Below, piece after piece: positions 9,276 to 17,601 of a stretch of 64,000 nucleotides of DNA (within the stretch, counting starts at the first letter, position 1; each line of letters begins with the position of its first letter). The notes beneath the pieces were generated by a model. It saw nothing but the letters and a program-made list of their open reading frames with translations, ran no database searches and was not told the origin of the DNA. This DNA comes from Kribbella caucasensis (lineage in GTDB: Bacteria > Actinomycetota > Actinomycetes > Propionibacteriales > Kribbellaceae), in NCBI RefSeq assembly GCF_004361855.1, contig NZ_SNWQ01000005.1, positions 101,511 to 165,510 on the forward strand, written 5' to 3'. A program made the translations under genes and the position numbers.

Positions 9276-10159
9276 ACGAGTTCGTCGCGACCGTGGTCCG
9301 CGGCCTCGGCAGCGGCTCGATCTACGCGTTGCTGGCGCTGGGGTTCGTGATCATCTACAAGTCGATGCGGGTGATCAGCTTCGCCCAGCCGGCCTTCATG
9401 ATGGCCGGTGCGACGCTGGTCAGCCACCTGGTGCTGTCGATGAACTTCTTCCTCGCTGTGCTGGTCGCGCTGCTGCTGACGGCATTGCTCGGCGCCGGGG
9501 TGGAGCGGCTTGCGTTGCGGCCGATGATCGGCCGGCCGGTGTTCGTGATCGCGATCATCACGCTCGGCGTCGACATCGTGATCCGGACCGTGGTGAACTC
9601 CTTCATCGGCCTGGACATCCGCCAGATGGGCGATCCGTGGGGCCTCGAGCAGGTCGGCGTACTCGGCGCGAACATCGATCAGCGGCACCTCGCCACCCTG
9701 ATCACCACGCTGATCGTGGTCGCCGCGCTGTTCGCCTTCTATCGCTGGTCCCGGACCGGCCTGGCGATGCGGGCAGCCTCCTCGGACCAGGAGGTGGCGC
9801 TCGCCCAGGGCGTGTCGGTCGGTCGGGTGTTCTCGCTGTCGTGGGCTCTCGCGGCGATGCTGGCCGGACTGGCCGGGGTGTTCCTCTCGACCGGGATCGG
9901 GCTGGAGCAGAACCTCTGGCTGACCGCGTTGAAGGCCCTGCCGGTGATCATCCTCGGCGGGCTCGACTCGCTCGGCGGGGCAGTGGTCGCCGGCCTCTCG
10001 ATCGGCGTGGTCGAGGCGCTGGTCGGCAGTTACGGCGGCGACCTCCACCCGGTGTTCGGCGGCGACTTCTTCCTGGTCGTGCCCTACCTGCTGATGTTGC
10101 TCGTCCTGCTGGTCAAACCGTACGGGCTGTTCGGGACCCGGGAGGTGGAGCGGATATGA
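9272..10159 (+). CDS. livH: Branched-chain amino-acid-type ABC permease (LivH family)
   Basis: 295-aa membrane protein with about eight hydrophobic segments. The N-terminus reads VRGLGSGSIYALLALGFVIIY, a family hallmark, and the coupling region contains GLAMRAASSDQEVALAQGVSV. GTG start at 9272 overlaps the ligase stop and is preceded by GGAGGT at 9261-9266; the frame is open far upstream but only this part is LivH-like. C-terminal VKPYGLFGTREVERI is typical. Confidence 0.92.
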   Translation: MNEFVATVVRGLGSGSIYALLALGFVIIYKSMRVISFAQPAFMMAGATLVSHLVLSMNFFLAVLVALLLTALLGAGVERLALRPMIGRPVFVIAIITLGVDIVIRTVVNSFIGLDIRQMGDPWGLEQVGVLGANIDQRHLATLITTLIVVAALFAFYRWSRTGLAMRAASSDQEVALAQGVSVGRVFSLSWALAAMLAGLAGVFLSTGIGLEQNLWLTALKALPVIILGGLDSLGGAVVAGLSIGVVEALVGSYGGDLHPVFGGDFFLVVPYLLMLLVLLVKPYGLFGTREVERI

Positions 10160-11271
10160 CCACCCGCATCGGCAGACCACTGCTCTACACGGCGTACGAG
10201 CAGGACATGTCGTTGCTCAACACGCCGGCCAAGCGCGGCTGGACGTTGATCCTCGGCCTGGTCGCGGTGTCGCTGCCGTTCCTGCTCCAGGACGACCTGC
10301 TCGTCGTCATGGCGACCGCGTTCGTCGCCGCGATCGGTGCGATCGGCCTGAACATCGTCACCGGGTACGCCGGTCAGGTGTCGCTCGGGCACGCGTTCTT
10401 CCTTGCCATCGGCGCCTATACGGCCGCGGCGTTGTCGGGTGATCCGGACAGCACCCGGCTGATCGGGTTCGGCATCACCTCGCTGCCGATCTGGTTGCTC
10501 GCGGCCGGACTGGTCGCGGGACTGGCCGGGCTGATCGTCGCACCGTTGGCGGCCCGGTTGCGTGGGTTGTACCTGGCCGTGGTGACGCTCGGCCTGGTCT
10601 TCATCGGGGAACACATCTTCAAGCACTGGCGGGACCTGACCGGGGGAGTCGGGGTCGGCCGCCCGGCCGCCGTACCGGAGCTGTTCGGGATCCAGTTCGC
10701 GGTCGACGGCGCCACCTTCACGAAGGCGCAGAAGCTCTATCTGCTGATGTTCGTGCTGCTGGTGATCTTCGGCGTGCTGGCCCGGAACCTGGTCCGGTCC
10801 AGGATCGGCCGGGCGCTGGCCGCCGTCCGGGACCGCGACCTGGCCGCCGAGGTGATCGGCGTCGATGTGACCCGGTACAAGATGATCGCGTTCGCGGTGT
10901 CGTCGTTCTACGCCGGCGTCGCGGGCGCGCTGCTGTACGTGATGATCGGCTTCGTCGAGCCCGGATCGTTCAACCTCGCGATGTCGGTGCAGTACATCGC
11001 GATGATCCTGATCGGCGGCGTCGGCACCATCTCCGGATCGGTGCTCGGCGCGCTGTTCATCACCTTGCTGCCGCGGGTCACCCGCGAGCTGCCGGCCGTG
11101 CTGCCGTTCATCAGCGCCAGCTCGGCGGCCGGCGGCATCACGGTCTTCCAGGTCGAGACGATTCTGTACGGCCTGTTGATCATCGGCTTCCTGATCTTCG
11201 AACCGCGAGGGTTGTTCGGGATCTGGATCCGCGTTCGCAATTACTGGAAATCGTGGCCGTTCTCGCACTGA
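10156..11271 (+). CDS. livM: Branched-chain amino-acid-type ABC permease (LivM family)
   Basis: 371-aa permease. It contains GLNIVTGYAGQVSLGHAFFL and RGLYLAVVTLGLVF, both LivM signatures, the coupling loop IGRALAAVRDRDLAAEVIGV, and the C-terminal FLIFEPRGLFGIW. ATG at 10156 overlaps the livH stop (ATGA). The N-terminus (about 40 residues before the first membrane span) is longer than in E. coli LivM, as usual in actinobacterial copies. Confidence 0.92.
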   Translation: MTTRIGRPLLYTAYEQDMSLLNTPAKRGWTLILGLVAVSLPFLLQDDLLVVMATAFVAAIGAIGLNIVTGYAGQVSLGHAFFLAIGAYTAAALSGDPDSTRLIGFGITSLPIWLLAAGLVAGLAGLIVAPLAARLRGLYLAVVTLGLVFIGEHIFKHWRDLTGGVGVGRPAAVPELFGIQFAVDGATFTKAQKLYLLMFVLLVIFGVLARNLVRSRIGRALAAVRDRDLAAEVIGVDVTRYKMIAFAVSSFYAGVAGALLYVMIGFVEPGSFNLAMSVQYIAMILIGGVGTISGSVLGALFITLLPRVTRELPAVLPFISASSAAGGITVFQVETILYGLLIIGFLIFEPRGLFGIWIRVRNYWKSWPFSH

Positions 11272-11319
11272 CCCTGCACGTCCGGGGCCCGCGCCCAACA
11301 GGCCGGAGAAGGAGATCCG

Positions 11320-12621
11320 ATGAGAGTACGCAGCGGAGTCGCCGTCGCACTGGTGGCGGTGCTGGTGGGGGTGTCCGGGTGCCGTAGCGACGCGCCGGAG
11401 GCCCAGCAGGGTGGCGGAGACGTCAAGTTCGACGTCGGCGTCACCAAGGAACCGTGCCCCGAGGCCGTCGACAAGGCCAAGGGGTGCATCTACCTGGGGT
11501 CGATCTCGGACCTCACCGAGGGACCGTTCAAGGCGCTCGGCGTGCCGATCACCGAGAGCCAGAAGAAGTTCTGGAAGCGGGTCAACGCGGCCGGCGGGAT
11601 CGGCTCCTTCGAGGTCGACGTGACGAAGTACGTCAAGGACAACAAGTACAACCCGCAGATCCACAACGAGGTGTACGCCGAGATCAAGCCGGACGTGCTC
11701 GGATTGGCCCAGACGCTGGGCTCCCCGACCACCGCGGCGATCCTCGCCGACCTGAAGTCGACCGGCGTGATCGGCGTACCGGCGTCCTGGACGTCGGCCT
11801 GGGCGTTCGAGGACGTGATCCTGGAGTCGGGTACGAACTACTGCTTCGAGTCGATGAACTCGGTCGACTTCGGGGCCGAGACGCTGAAGGCCAAGAGCGT
11901 CGCAGCGCTGCACTTCCCGGGCGACTACGGCGACGACGCCGCGGCCGGCACGAAACTCGCGGCCGAGGTGAACGGGATGACGTTCACCGACATCCCGACC
12001 GCGCCCGGACAGGAGAACCAGGGGGCGGCGATCCAGAAGCTGATCGCGGCCAAACCCGATCTGGTCATCCTGACCACCGGTCCGACCGAGGCGGCGACCA
12101 TCGTCGGTGGCGCCGCGCAGAACGGGTTCAAGGGCCAGTTCATCGGTACCAGCCCGACCTGGAACCCGGCGCTGCTGAAGAGCCCGGCCGCTCCCGCCCT
12201 GACCGCGCTCTACCGGCAGTCGGGACCGTGGGCGCCGTACGGTGCGGAAACAGCGGGCCACAAGGCGCTGGCCGAGTCGCTGGACCAGGCGATGTTCAAG
12301 GCCGCGCCGAACGACGGCTACACGGCCGGCTGGGTCTGGTCGTACCCGATGAAGGCGGCGCTGCAGAAGGCGGTCGACGCCAAGGACCTCACCCGGGCCG
12401 GCCTGCTGGCGGCGGTGAAGTCGCTGGAGACCGTCGACTACGAAGGGATGCTGCCCGAGGCGGCCGGCAAGTTCAGCGGTGAGCCGAACGAGCGGGTCTT
12501 CCGGCAGAGCATCATCTCCAAGGTGAACCCGGCCGCGCCGACCGGTGTCAGCGTCGAGAAGGACTTCTTCACCGGCAAGACCGCGGAGGCACACCAGTTC
12601 GCCAAACCCTGCTACCAGTAG
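11320..12621 (+). CDS. ABC transporter substrate-binding lipoprotein (Leu/Ile/Val-binding fold)
   Basis: 433-aa exported lipoprotein: the signal peptide ends in a VSGC lipobox (Cys21), followed by a type I periplasmic-binding fold as in LivJ/LivK (GSISDLTEGPFKALG, LAQTLGSPTTAAIL, PDLVILTTGPTEAATIVGGA). Preceded by an AGGAG site and a 48-nt gap from livM, so it is probably in the same transcript. It would deliver the cargo to LivHM. The ligand is unknown; the CoA ligase in the operon argues for an organic or fatty acid. Confidence 0.9.
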   Translation: MRVRSGVAVALVAVLVGVSGCRSDAPEAQQGGGDVKFDVGVTKEPCPEAVDKAKGCIYLGSISDLTEGPFKALGVPITESQKKFWKRVNAAGGIGSFEVDVTKYVKDNKYNPQIHNEVYAEIKPDVLGLAQTLGSPTTAAILADLKSTGVIGVPASWTSAWAFEDVILESGTNYCFESMNSVDFGAETLKAKSVAALHFPGDYGDDAAAGTKLAAEVNGMTFTDIPTAPGQENQGAAIQKLIAAKPDLVILTTGPTEAATIVGGAAQNGFKGQFIGTSPTWNPALLKSPAAPALTALYRQSGPWAPYGAETAGHKALAESLDQAMFKAAPNDGYTAGWVWSYPMKAALQKAVDAKDLTRAGLLAAVKSLETVDYEGMLPEAAGKFSGEPNERVFRQSIISKVNPAAPTGVSVEKDFFTGKTAEAHQFAKPCYQ

Positions 12622-12679
12622 ATAGCTGAATTTCGCGGCACGTGCGGGCCTTCGGGTCCCGCGCGTGCCGCGACGCGCG

Positions 12680-12723
12680 GTTCACCTTGTCGCTGCTTGC
12701 CGTTCACCATACGTTCACTGGTG
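12680..12723 (+). promoter_or_regulatory. PHO box: 11-nt-phased GTTCAC repeats
   Basis: Three direct repeats starting GTTCAC lie at 12680, 12702 and 12713, i.e. in 11-nt register with one degenerate unit between the first two. This matches the known PhoP-binding architecture in Streptomyces (11-nt repeats with conserved GTTCACC). It sits about 34 bases before the start of a PhoX/DUF839 gene, a typical phosphate-starvation target. Seen in sequence; PhoP control is inference. Confidence 0.8.
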
Positions 12724-12756
12724 ACCGGCAGATCTTATCCGCCAAGGAGGCATCCC

Positions 12757-14163
12757 GTGTCCGTGGAACCGCAGTCGAATCCCCTGTCCAGGCGTCAGTT
12801 CGTCGCTCGTGCGGCCGCGGCGGGTGTTGCCGTGAGTGTAGCGGGGTCGGTGGAGGCCTTGTTCGCCTCCCAGCCGGCCCTCGGTACGTCGGGGCCGAAG
12901 ATCGGGTACGGCCCGCTGATCCCGGATCCGGACGGCATGCTCGATCTGCCCCGCGGGTTCAAGTACAAGATCCTGTCGCGTGAGGGCACGGTCCGGTCGG
13001 ACGGCCTGCAGGTGCCGTCCCGGTTCGACGGGATGGGCGCGTTCGCCGACCGCGACGGCGGCAGCCGCCTGGTACGCAACCACGAGTGCAGCCCGACCGC
13101 GACGATCCCGGTCAAGGCGCCGGCCGACCGGACGTACGACCCGGCTGCCGCCGGCGGCACCAGCACCCTGGTGGTGGACCGGCACAACCACACCACGAGT
13201 GAGTTCGTCAGCCTCGGCGGTTCGGCGATCAACTGCTCGGGCGGTCCTTCCCCGTGGCGCACCTGGCTCACCTGCGAGGAGACCGAGCTCAAGGCCGGCC
13301 AGAGCGGCTACACCAAGGACCACGGCTTCATCTTCGAGGTCGACCCGTACGACAACCGGCGCAACGTGGACCCGACCCCACTGACGGCGATGGGCCGGTT
13401 CCAGCACGAGGCGGTCGCGATCGATCCGCACACCGGCATCGTCTACGAGACCGAGGACGCGTTCGTGGCGCCGCTGGGCAGCTTCTACCGCTTCCTGCCG
13501 AACCGCCCGCGGGGTGGCTGGGGCAGCCTGCGCGCCGGCGGCGAGCTGCAGGCGATCCGTGTGCCCGGCCTGCCCGACCTGTCCGTGGTCCAGGAGGCCG
13601 GCCCGACCTTCGGTGGCGTCGAGTGGGTGAAGGTGCCGGATCCGCTGGCCACCACCGAGTCGGTCCGGGCGCAGGACTACGGCAAGCAGATCACCGGCGG
13701 CTACAAGATCGAGGGCGCCTGGTGGGGTGCGCGCGACCGCTGCGCCTACTTCGTCTCCTCGTTCGCCCGGACCGAGCTCGGCCCGGCCCAGGACCACGAC
13801 GGCCAGGTCTGGAAGTACGACCCGCGGCAGGCGACGTTGCGCCTCGAGGTGATCTTCACCAGGCCGGCCCCGGGCTCCGACAACCCGGAGTACGACGCGC
13901 CCGACAACATCACCATGTCGCCGTACGGCGGGCTGATGATGTGCGAGGACGGACTCGGCGACCAGCACATGCTCGGCACCACCGAGGACGGCCAGGTCTT
14001 CAAGTTCGCCAAGAACCGGGTGAACAACGGCACGCCCGAGGCCCCGGAGTACGGCGAGCTGGCCGGCGTCGGCTTCTCTGCCGACGGCAGGACGATGTTC
14101 TTCAACATCTACAACCCCGGCATCACCTACGCGATCACCGGCCCCTGGCGCCGCCGCCGCTGA
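12757..14163 (+). CDS. Tat-exported PhoX-family (DUF839) phosphatase-like protein
   Basis: 468 aa from a GTG preceded by AAGGAGG (12744-12750). A twin-arginine signal (SRRQFVARAAAAG, residues 11-23) directs Tat export. The mature part is DUF839: LDLPRGFKYKILSREG, FDGMGAFADRDG, LVRNHE, NCSGGPSPWRTWLTCEE, RFQHEAVAIDPHTGIVYETED, DNITMSPYGGLMMCEDG. Characterised PhoX enzymes are Ca/Fe-dependent alkaline phosphatases with a beta-propeller; this one is shorter than Pseudomonas PhoX but keeps the acidic and His-rich strands. The upstream PHO box supports a phosphate-scavenging role. Confidence 0.88.
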   Translation: MSVEPQSNPLSRRQFVARAAAAGVAVSVAGSVEALFASQPALGTSGPKIGYGPLIPDPDGMLDLPRGFKYKILSREGTVRSDGLQVPSRFDGMGAFADRDGGSRLVRNHECSPTATIPVKAPADRTYDPAAAGGTSTLVVDRHNHTTSEFVSLGGSAINCSGGPSPWRTWLTCEETELKAGQSGYTKDHGFIFEVDPYDNRRNVDPTPLTAMGRFQHEAVAIDPHTGIVYETEDAFVAPLGSFYRFLPNRPRGGWGSLRAGGELQAIRVPGLPDLSVVQEAGPTFGGVEWVKVPDPLATTESVRAQDYGKQITGGYKIEGAWWGARDRCAYFVSSFARTELGPAQDHDGQVWKYDPRQATLRLEVIFTRPAPGSDNPEYDAPDNITMSPYGGLMMCEDGLGDQHMLGTTEDGQVFKFAKNRVNNGTPEAPEYGELAGVGFSADGRTMFFNIYNPGITYAITGPWRRRR

Positions 14164-14170
14164 GCTGTCG

Positions 14171-14207
14171 CCGGGCCGGGTGGACCCTCGCGGTCCACCC
14201 GGCCCGG
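14171..14207. terminator. Bidirectional hairpin terminator
   Basis: Perfect 16-bp inverted repeat (CCGGGCCGGGTGGACC at 14171-14186; complement 14192-14207) with a 5-nt loop, between the convergent phoX-like gene and the sugar-binding protein gene. It probably ends both transcripts. Confidence 0.85.
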
Positions 14208-14210
14208 CCC

Positions 14211-15590
14211 CTACTGGGCGACCTTGAACAGGTCGTTGAGCTGTCCGTTCAGCTTCGTCAGGGAAGTGATCGGCGAGCTGCCGATGTAGACGGCATCGAA
14301 GCGGGGAGCCATCAGCGCCGCGATGTCGGCGGCGTTCGTCGTCACGGGGAAGAGGAACGTCGTCTTCTCCTCGACCTGCTGGGTGAACGGGGTGACGTCG
14401 AGCTTGCGCTCGTTCTTGTTGAAGGCGATGGCCAGCTCCGTACCGGCGGGCCGGGCCGGGAAGACGACCCCGGACTGGCCGATGATGTTCTGGCACTCCT
14501 CATCAGAGAGGAACTTCACCCATTTCGCCGAGTTCTCGGGCTGCTTGGACAAGGTGGTGACCGAGTCGGCGAGGCCGTTGAACATCGACGCCCGTTTGCC
14601 GGTGGGTCCGATCGGGGTGGGCGCGATCCCGATGTCCAGCTTCTTGCCGCCCGCGTCGGTGAGCTTGCTGAAGGTCGAGATCATCCACGAGCCGCTCAGT
14701 CCCATCGCCGCGGTCCCGGACTGGATCTGCTTGTCCGTGCCGATCGCGTTCGCGCCGCCGATCTCCTCGTAGCTGGCCATGTAGCCCTTCTGCACGAGCC
14801 CGAAGTACCAGCTCAGGGTGTCCTGCAGTTCGGGCTGGTCCAGGTTGAACCGGGTGCCCCAGGGGTTCTTGTCGGTGGCCTGCCAGCCCGCGCTGCCGGT
14901 GAACGCCGACCACTGGGTCTGACCCCAACCACCACCGCCCGAGCCCTCCGAGGCCAGCCCATGCGTCTTGACGTTGCTCTTGTCGAAGCCCGGCTCGTCG
15001 CCACGAACACCCTTGGCGTCGATGGTGAGGTGTGCGACGAGCTTCTCGAACGTCCCGCCGTCCTGCGGGTTCCAGGTGAGGCTCTGCAGCTCGGCGGGAT
15101 CCACGCCGGCCGCCTTGAGGGCCGCGCCGTCGTAGAACATGGCGATCGTGTCCCAGTCCTTCGGCGCGCCGTACCGCTTGCCGTCCTGGCCCTTCCACAG
15201 CTCTGCCAGGCCCTCCTGGTAGTCGCCATCCTGGATGTCGCTGGTCGGGCCGAGGTCGTCGAGCGGGCGGAGCACCTTCAGGTCGACGTACTGGGCGAAC
15301 TTCGACAGGTGGTCGGTGAAGACGTCCGGTGCGGTGTCGGCGATGAAGCCGGCGGTGAGCTTGGACCAGTAGGCGTCCCAGCCGTACTGCGAGATGTGGA
15401 TGCGCAGGCCGGGGTTGGCCTTCTCGAAGGCGTCGGCGCACTTCTGGTAACCCGGCTGCTGCGCAGAGTCCCACAGCCAGTATTCGATGGCGTCGTTGCC
15501 GCTGCCGCTGCTACCGCCGCACGCGGTCAGCGCGCTGAAGGTGAGTACGGCGACCGCCGCGGTGCGGATTCGCTGCCGGAAGGTGATCAT
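14211..15590 (-). CDS. Carbohydrate ABC transporter substrate-binding lipoprotein
   Basis: 459 aa from the ATG at 15590 (an in-frame upstream extension lies within the preceding permease gene). The signal peptide ends in a LTAC lipobox (Cys24). The fold is the extracellular solute-binding family 1: FEKANPGLRIHISQYGWDAYWSKLTAGF, PKDWDTIAMFYDGAALKAAG, MGLSGSWMIS. Last gene of a binding-protein/two-permease unit lacking its own ATPase; such CUT1 importers share an MsiK-type ATPase encoded elsewhere. Sugar unknown. Confidence 0.9.
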   Translation of the reverse strand: MITFRQRIRTAAVAVLTFSALTACGGSSGSGNDAIEYWLWDSAQQPGYQKCADAFEKANPGLRIHISQYGWDAYWSKLTAGFIADTAPDVFTDHLSKFAQYVDLKVLRPLDDLGPTSDIQDGDYQEGLAELWKGQDGKRYGAPKDWDTIAMFYDGAALKAAGVDPAELQSLTWNPQDGGTFEKLVAHLTIDAKGVRGDEPGFDKSNVKTHGLASEGSGGGGWGQTQWSAFTGSAGWQATDKNPWGTRFNLDQPELQDTLSWYFGLVQKGYMASYEEIGGANAIGTDKQIQSGTAAMGLSGSWMISTFSKLTDAGGKKLDIGIAPTPIGPTGKRASMFNGLADSVTTLSKQPENSAKWVKFLSDEECQNIIGQSGVVFPARPAGTELAIAFNKNERKLDVTPFTQQVEEKTTFLFPVTTNAADIAALMAPRFDAVYIGSSPITSLTKLNGQLNDLFKVAQ

Positions 15591-15597
15591 GGCCGCC

Positions 15598-16551
15598 TCA
15601 CTTGATCCCGCTGAAGCCGATGGAGTTGACGATGCGCTTCGCAAACAGCATGAACAGCAGCAGCATCGGGAGCGCGGCGACCAGCGTGGCCGCCATCAGG
15701 CCGGACCAGTCCGGGCCGGTCTGCGGGGTCTGTGACTTGAACACCCCGAGCGCGACGGTGAGGACGCGCGACTTGTCGGTGTAGCTGACCATCAGCGCCC
15801 AGAAGTACTCGTTCCACGCTGCGATGTAGGTAAGGATCGCCAGCGTCGTGATCGGGGCCACCGACATCGGCAGGATGAGCCGGAAGAACACCCTGACCTT
15901 GGACGCGCCGTCCATCAGCGCCGCCTCCTCCACCTCGCGGGAGATGCCGAGGAAGAACTGGCGCAGGAAGAACACCGCGAACGGCGTCATGAACATGGTC
16001 GGCAGGGCGATCCCGAGCAGCGTGTCCACCAGGCCCAGCTGCTTGATCAGCACGAAGTTCGGCAGCAGTGTGAAGATCGCCGGGATCATCAGGCCGGCCA
16101 GGAAGAAGGCGAAGACCTTCTCACGGTGCCGCCACTGCAGCCGCGCGAAGGCGTACGCCGCCATCGCGGAGAAGAACACCTGCCCGACGGTGATGAGCGT
16201 GGAGACGACGACGGAGTTGAACAGGTAACGCCAGAAGTTGATCGCCTGCCCGGCGCCGCCGGCGTCGATCGCCTCCTGCCCCGTCTGCAGGCCGAAGACA
16301 CGCTCGAATCCACCGCCCGACGTCTGCACCGGCAGCAGGTTGTCGGAGCCGGCGTAGAGGGCGTTGTTGCTGGACAGGGCGGTGCGCAACATCCAGTAGA
16401 ACGGGAACAGGCTGACGAGGATCACGAGGATCATGAAGGTCCAGGCGAGGACCCGGCCGAAGTTCAGCCGGTGTGGCTCGGGCGGAGCGGGTTCGCGCCG
16501 TATGAGGGTCGGCAGTGCCGTCGCGACCGGTGGGGTGGTATCGGTGGTCAT
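15598..16551 (-). CDS. Carbohydrate ABC transporter permease (MalG type)
   Basis: 317 aa from the ATG at 16551, which has GGAGG just upstream; the longer open frame before it overlaps the other permease. Six predicted membrane spans; SLFPFYWMLRTALSS near the N-terminus and the coupling motif EEAALMDGASKVRVFFRLILPMS (EAA loop). MalG-like partner of the permease encoded upstream, 11 bases away, and followed 7 bases later by the binding-protein gene. Confidence 0.92.
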   Translation of the reverse strand: MTTDTTPPVATALPTLIRREPAPPEPHRLNFGRVLAWTFMILVILVSLFPFYWMLRTALSSNNALYAGSDNLLPVQTSGGGFERVFGLQTGQEAIDAGGAGQAINFWRYLFNSVVVSTLITVGQVFFSAMAAYAFARLQWRHREKVFAFFLAGLMIPAIFTLLPNFVLIKQLGLVDTLLGIALPTMFMTPFAVFFLRQFFLGISREVEEAALMDGASKVRVFFRLILPMSVAPITTLAILTYIAAWNEYFWALMVSYTDKSRVLTVALGVFKSQTPQTGPDWSGLMAATLVAALPMLLLFMLFAKRIVNSIGFSGIK

Positions 16552-16562
16552 TGGGTCCCTCC

Positions 16563-17483
16563 TCAGGCCAGGTCGGAGGACTCGGCGCGGGTGAGCCGGT
16601 ACTGGATGAACGTGATGATCACCAGCACGGCGAGCAGAGCCACGGACATGGCCGACGCGTAGCCGAACTGGAAGCGCCCGAACGCGACGTCGTAGATGTA
16701 GTACTGCAGCACCCGGGAGGAATCGACCGGTCCGCCCTTGGTCGCGATGGCCACGGTGTCGAAGACCTGGAACGAGCCGACCACCGTGATGATGAGGACC
16801 AGCGAGAGGATCGGTCGCAGTAGCGGGACCGTGATGCTGCGGAACATCCGCACCTCGCTCGCGCCGTCGATGCGGCCCGCCTCGTAGACGCTGTCGGGGA
16901 TCGTCTGCAGGCCGGCGAAGATCAGCAACGCGGTGTAGCCCACGTGCCGCCAGACGTTGATGAAGGCGATCGTCGGGATGACCCAGGCGCTGTCCGACAG
17001 GAACGGGATCCGGTCGAGGCCGACGGAGGCGAGGATCGTGTTGCCGATGCCCAGTTGGTAGTCGAGGATCCACAAGAAGACCATCGCGGCCACCACGTTC
17101 GAGACGAGGAACGGCGTGAGGACGATGCCGCGCAGCCAGGTCCGCTGGGTCAGGCGCTGCATCATCACCGCGATGACCAGGGCGAGGACCGTCTGGAAGC
17201 CGATGTTCAGCAGGACGTAGTAGAGCGTCACCTTCATCGCGTTCCAGAACACCGGGTCCTGCACCATCCGGATGTAGTTGTCCAGGCCGTTGAACTCCGG
17301 CGGCGTGAGCAGGTTGAACTTGGTGAAGCTGAGGTAGATCCCGCGCAGGGTCGGCCAGACCAGGAAGACTCCGAAGCCGATCAGAGCGGGGAGGATGAAC
17401 AGCAGCGCCAGGCGCGTGTCATCGCGCGGGCCCTTGCGGGCGGGACCGGCCTTCACCGGTTCGATCGAGGTCGTCGTGGCCAT
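16563..17483 (-). CDS. Carbohydrate ABC transporter permease (MalF type)
   Basis: 306 aa with six membrane spans: LLFILPALIGFGVFLVWPTL at the N-terminus and the EAA loop YEAGRIDGASEVRMFRSITV. Two adjacent ATGs (17486 and 17483) follow a GGAGGAG site; the second has the better spacing. First gene of the importer operon and divergent from the ROK regulator. Confidence 0.92.
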   Translation of the reverse strand: MATTTSIEPVKAGPARKGPRDDTRLALLFILPALIGFGVFLVWPTLRGIYLSFTKFNLLTPPEFNGLDNYIRMVQDPVFWNAMKVTLYYVLLNIGFQTVLALVIAVMMQRLTQRTWLRGIVLTPFLVSNVVAAMVFLWILDYQLGIGNTILASVGLDRIPFLSDSAWVIPTIAFINVWRHVGYTALLIFAGLQTIPDSVYEAGRIDGASEVRMFRSITVPLLRPILSLVLIITVVGSFQVFDTVAIATKGGPVDSSRVLQYYIYDVAFGRFQFGYASAMSVALLAVLVIITFIQYRLTRAESSDLA

Positions 17484-17534
17484 CATCTCTCCTCCCGGCG
17501 AAGTGCTCGCAGGGGCTGCTCGAAGGCGGGGGTA

Positions 17535-17593
17535 TTTACAGTCAGATTGAAAATAAGCCATGCTGGAGGGTGTGACAAGGCTCACTTTGTAAA
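17535..17593. promoter_or_regulatory. Divergent promoter region with TTTACA/TGTAAA half-sites
   Basis: The spacer between the sugar importer and the ROK gene (17484-17601) is the AT-richest stretch nearby. It contains TTTACA at 17535-17540 and its complement TGTAAA at 17588-17593, 47 bases apart, plus GTGACAAGGCTCAC between them. These are plausible operator half-sites for the ROK repressor, but the assignment is inferred from position. Confidence 0.35.
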
Positions 17594-17601
17594 CTGGGTG
17601 G

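Noticed and set aside
10084..12594. 836-residue open frame on the minus strand opposite livM and the binding protein
   Set aside because: Arg/Gln/His-rich antisense shadow typical of high-GC DNA; the plus-strand genes carry all conserved motifs. The same applies to long minus frames over hisD (1610-3067), hisC (2970-4775), infB (30751-33177) and pnp (41378-43765).
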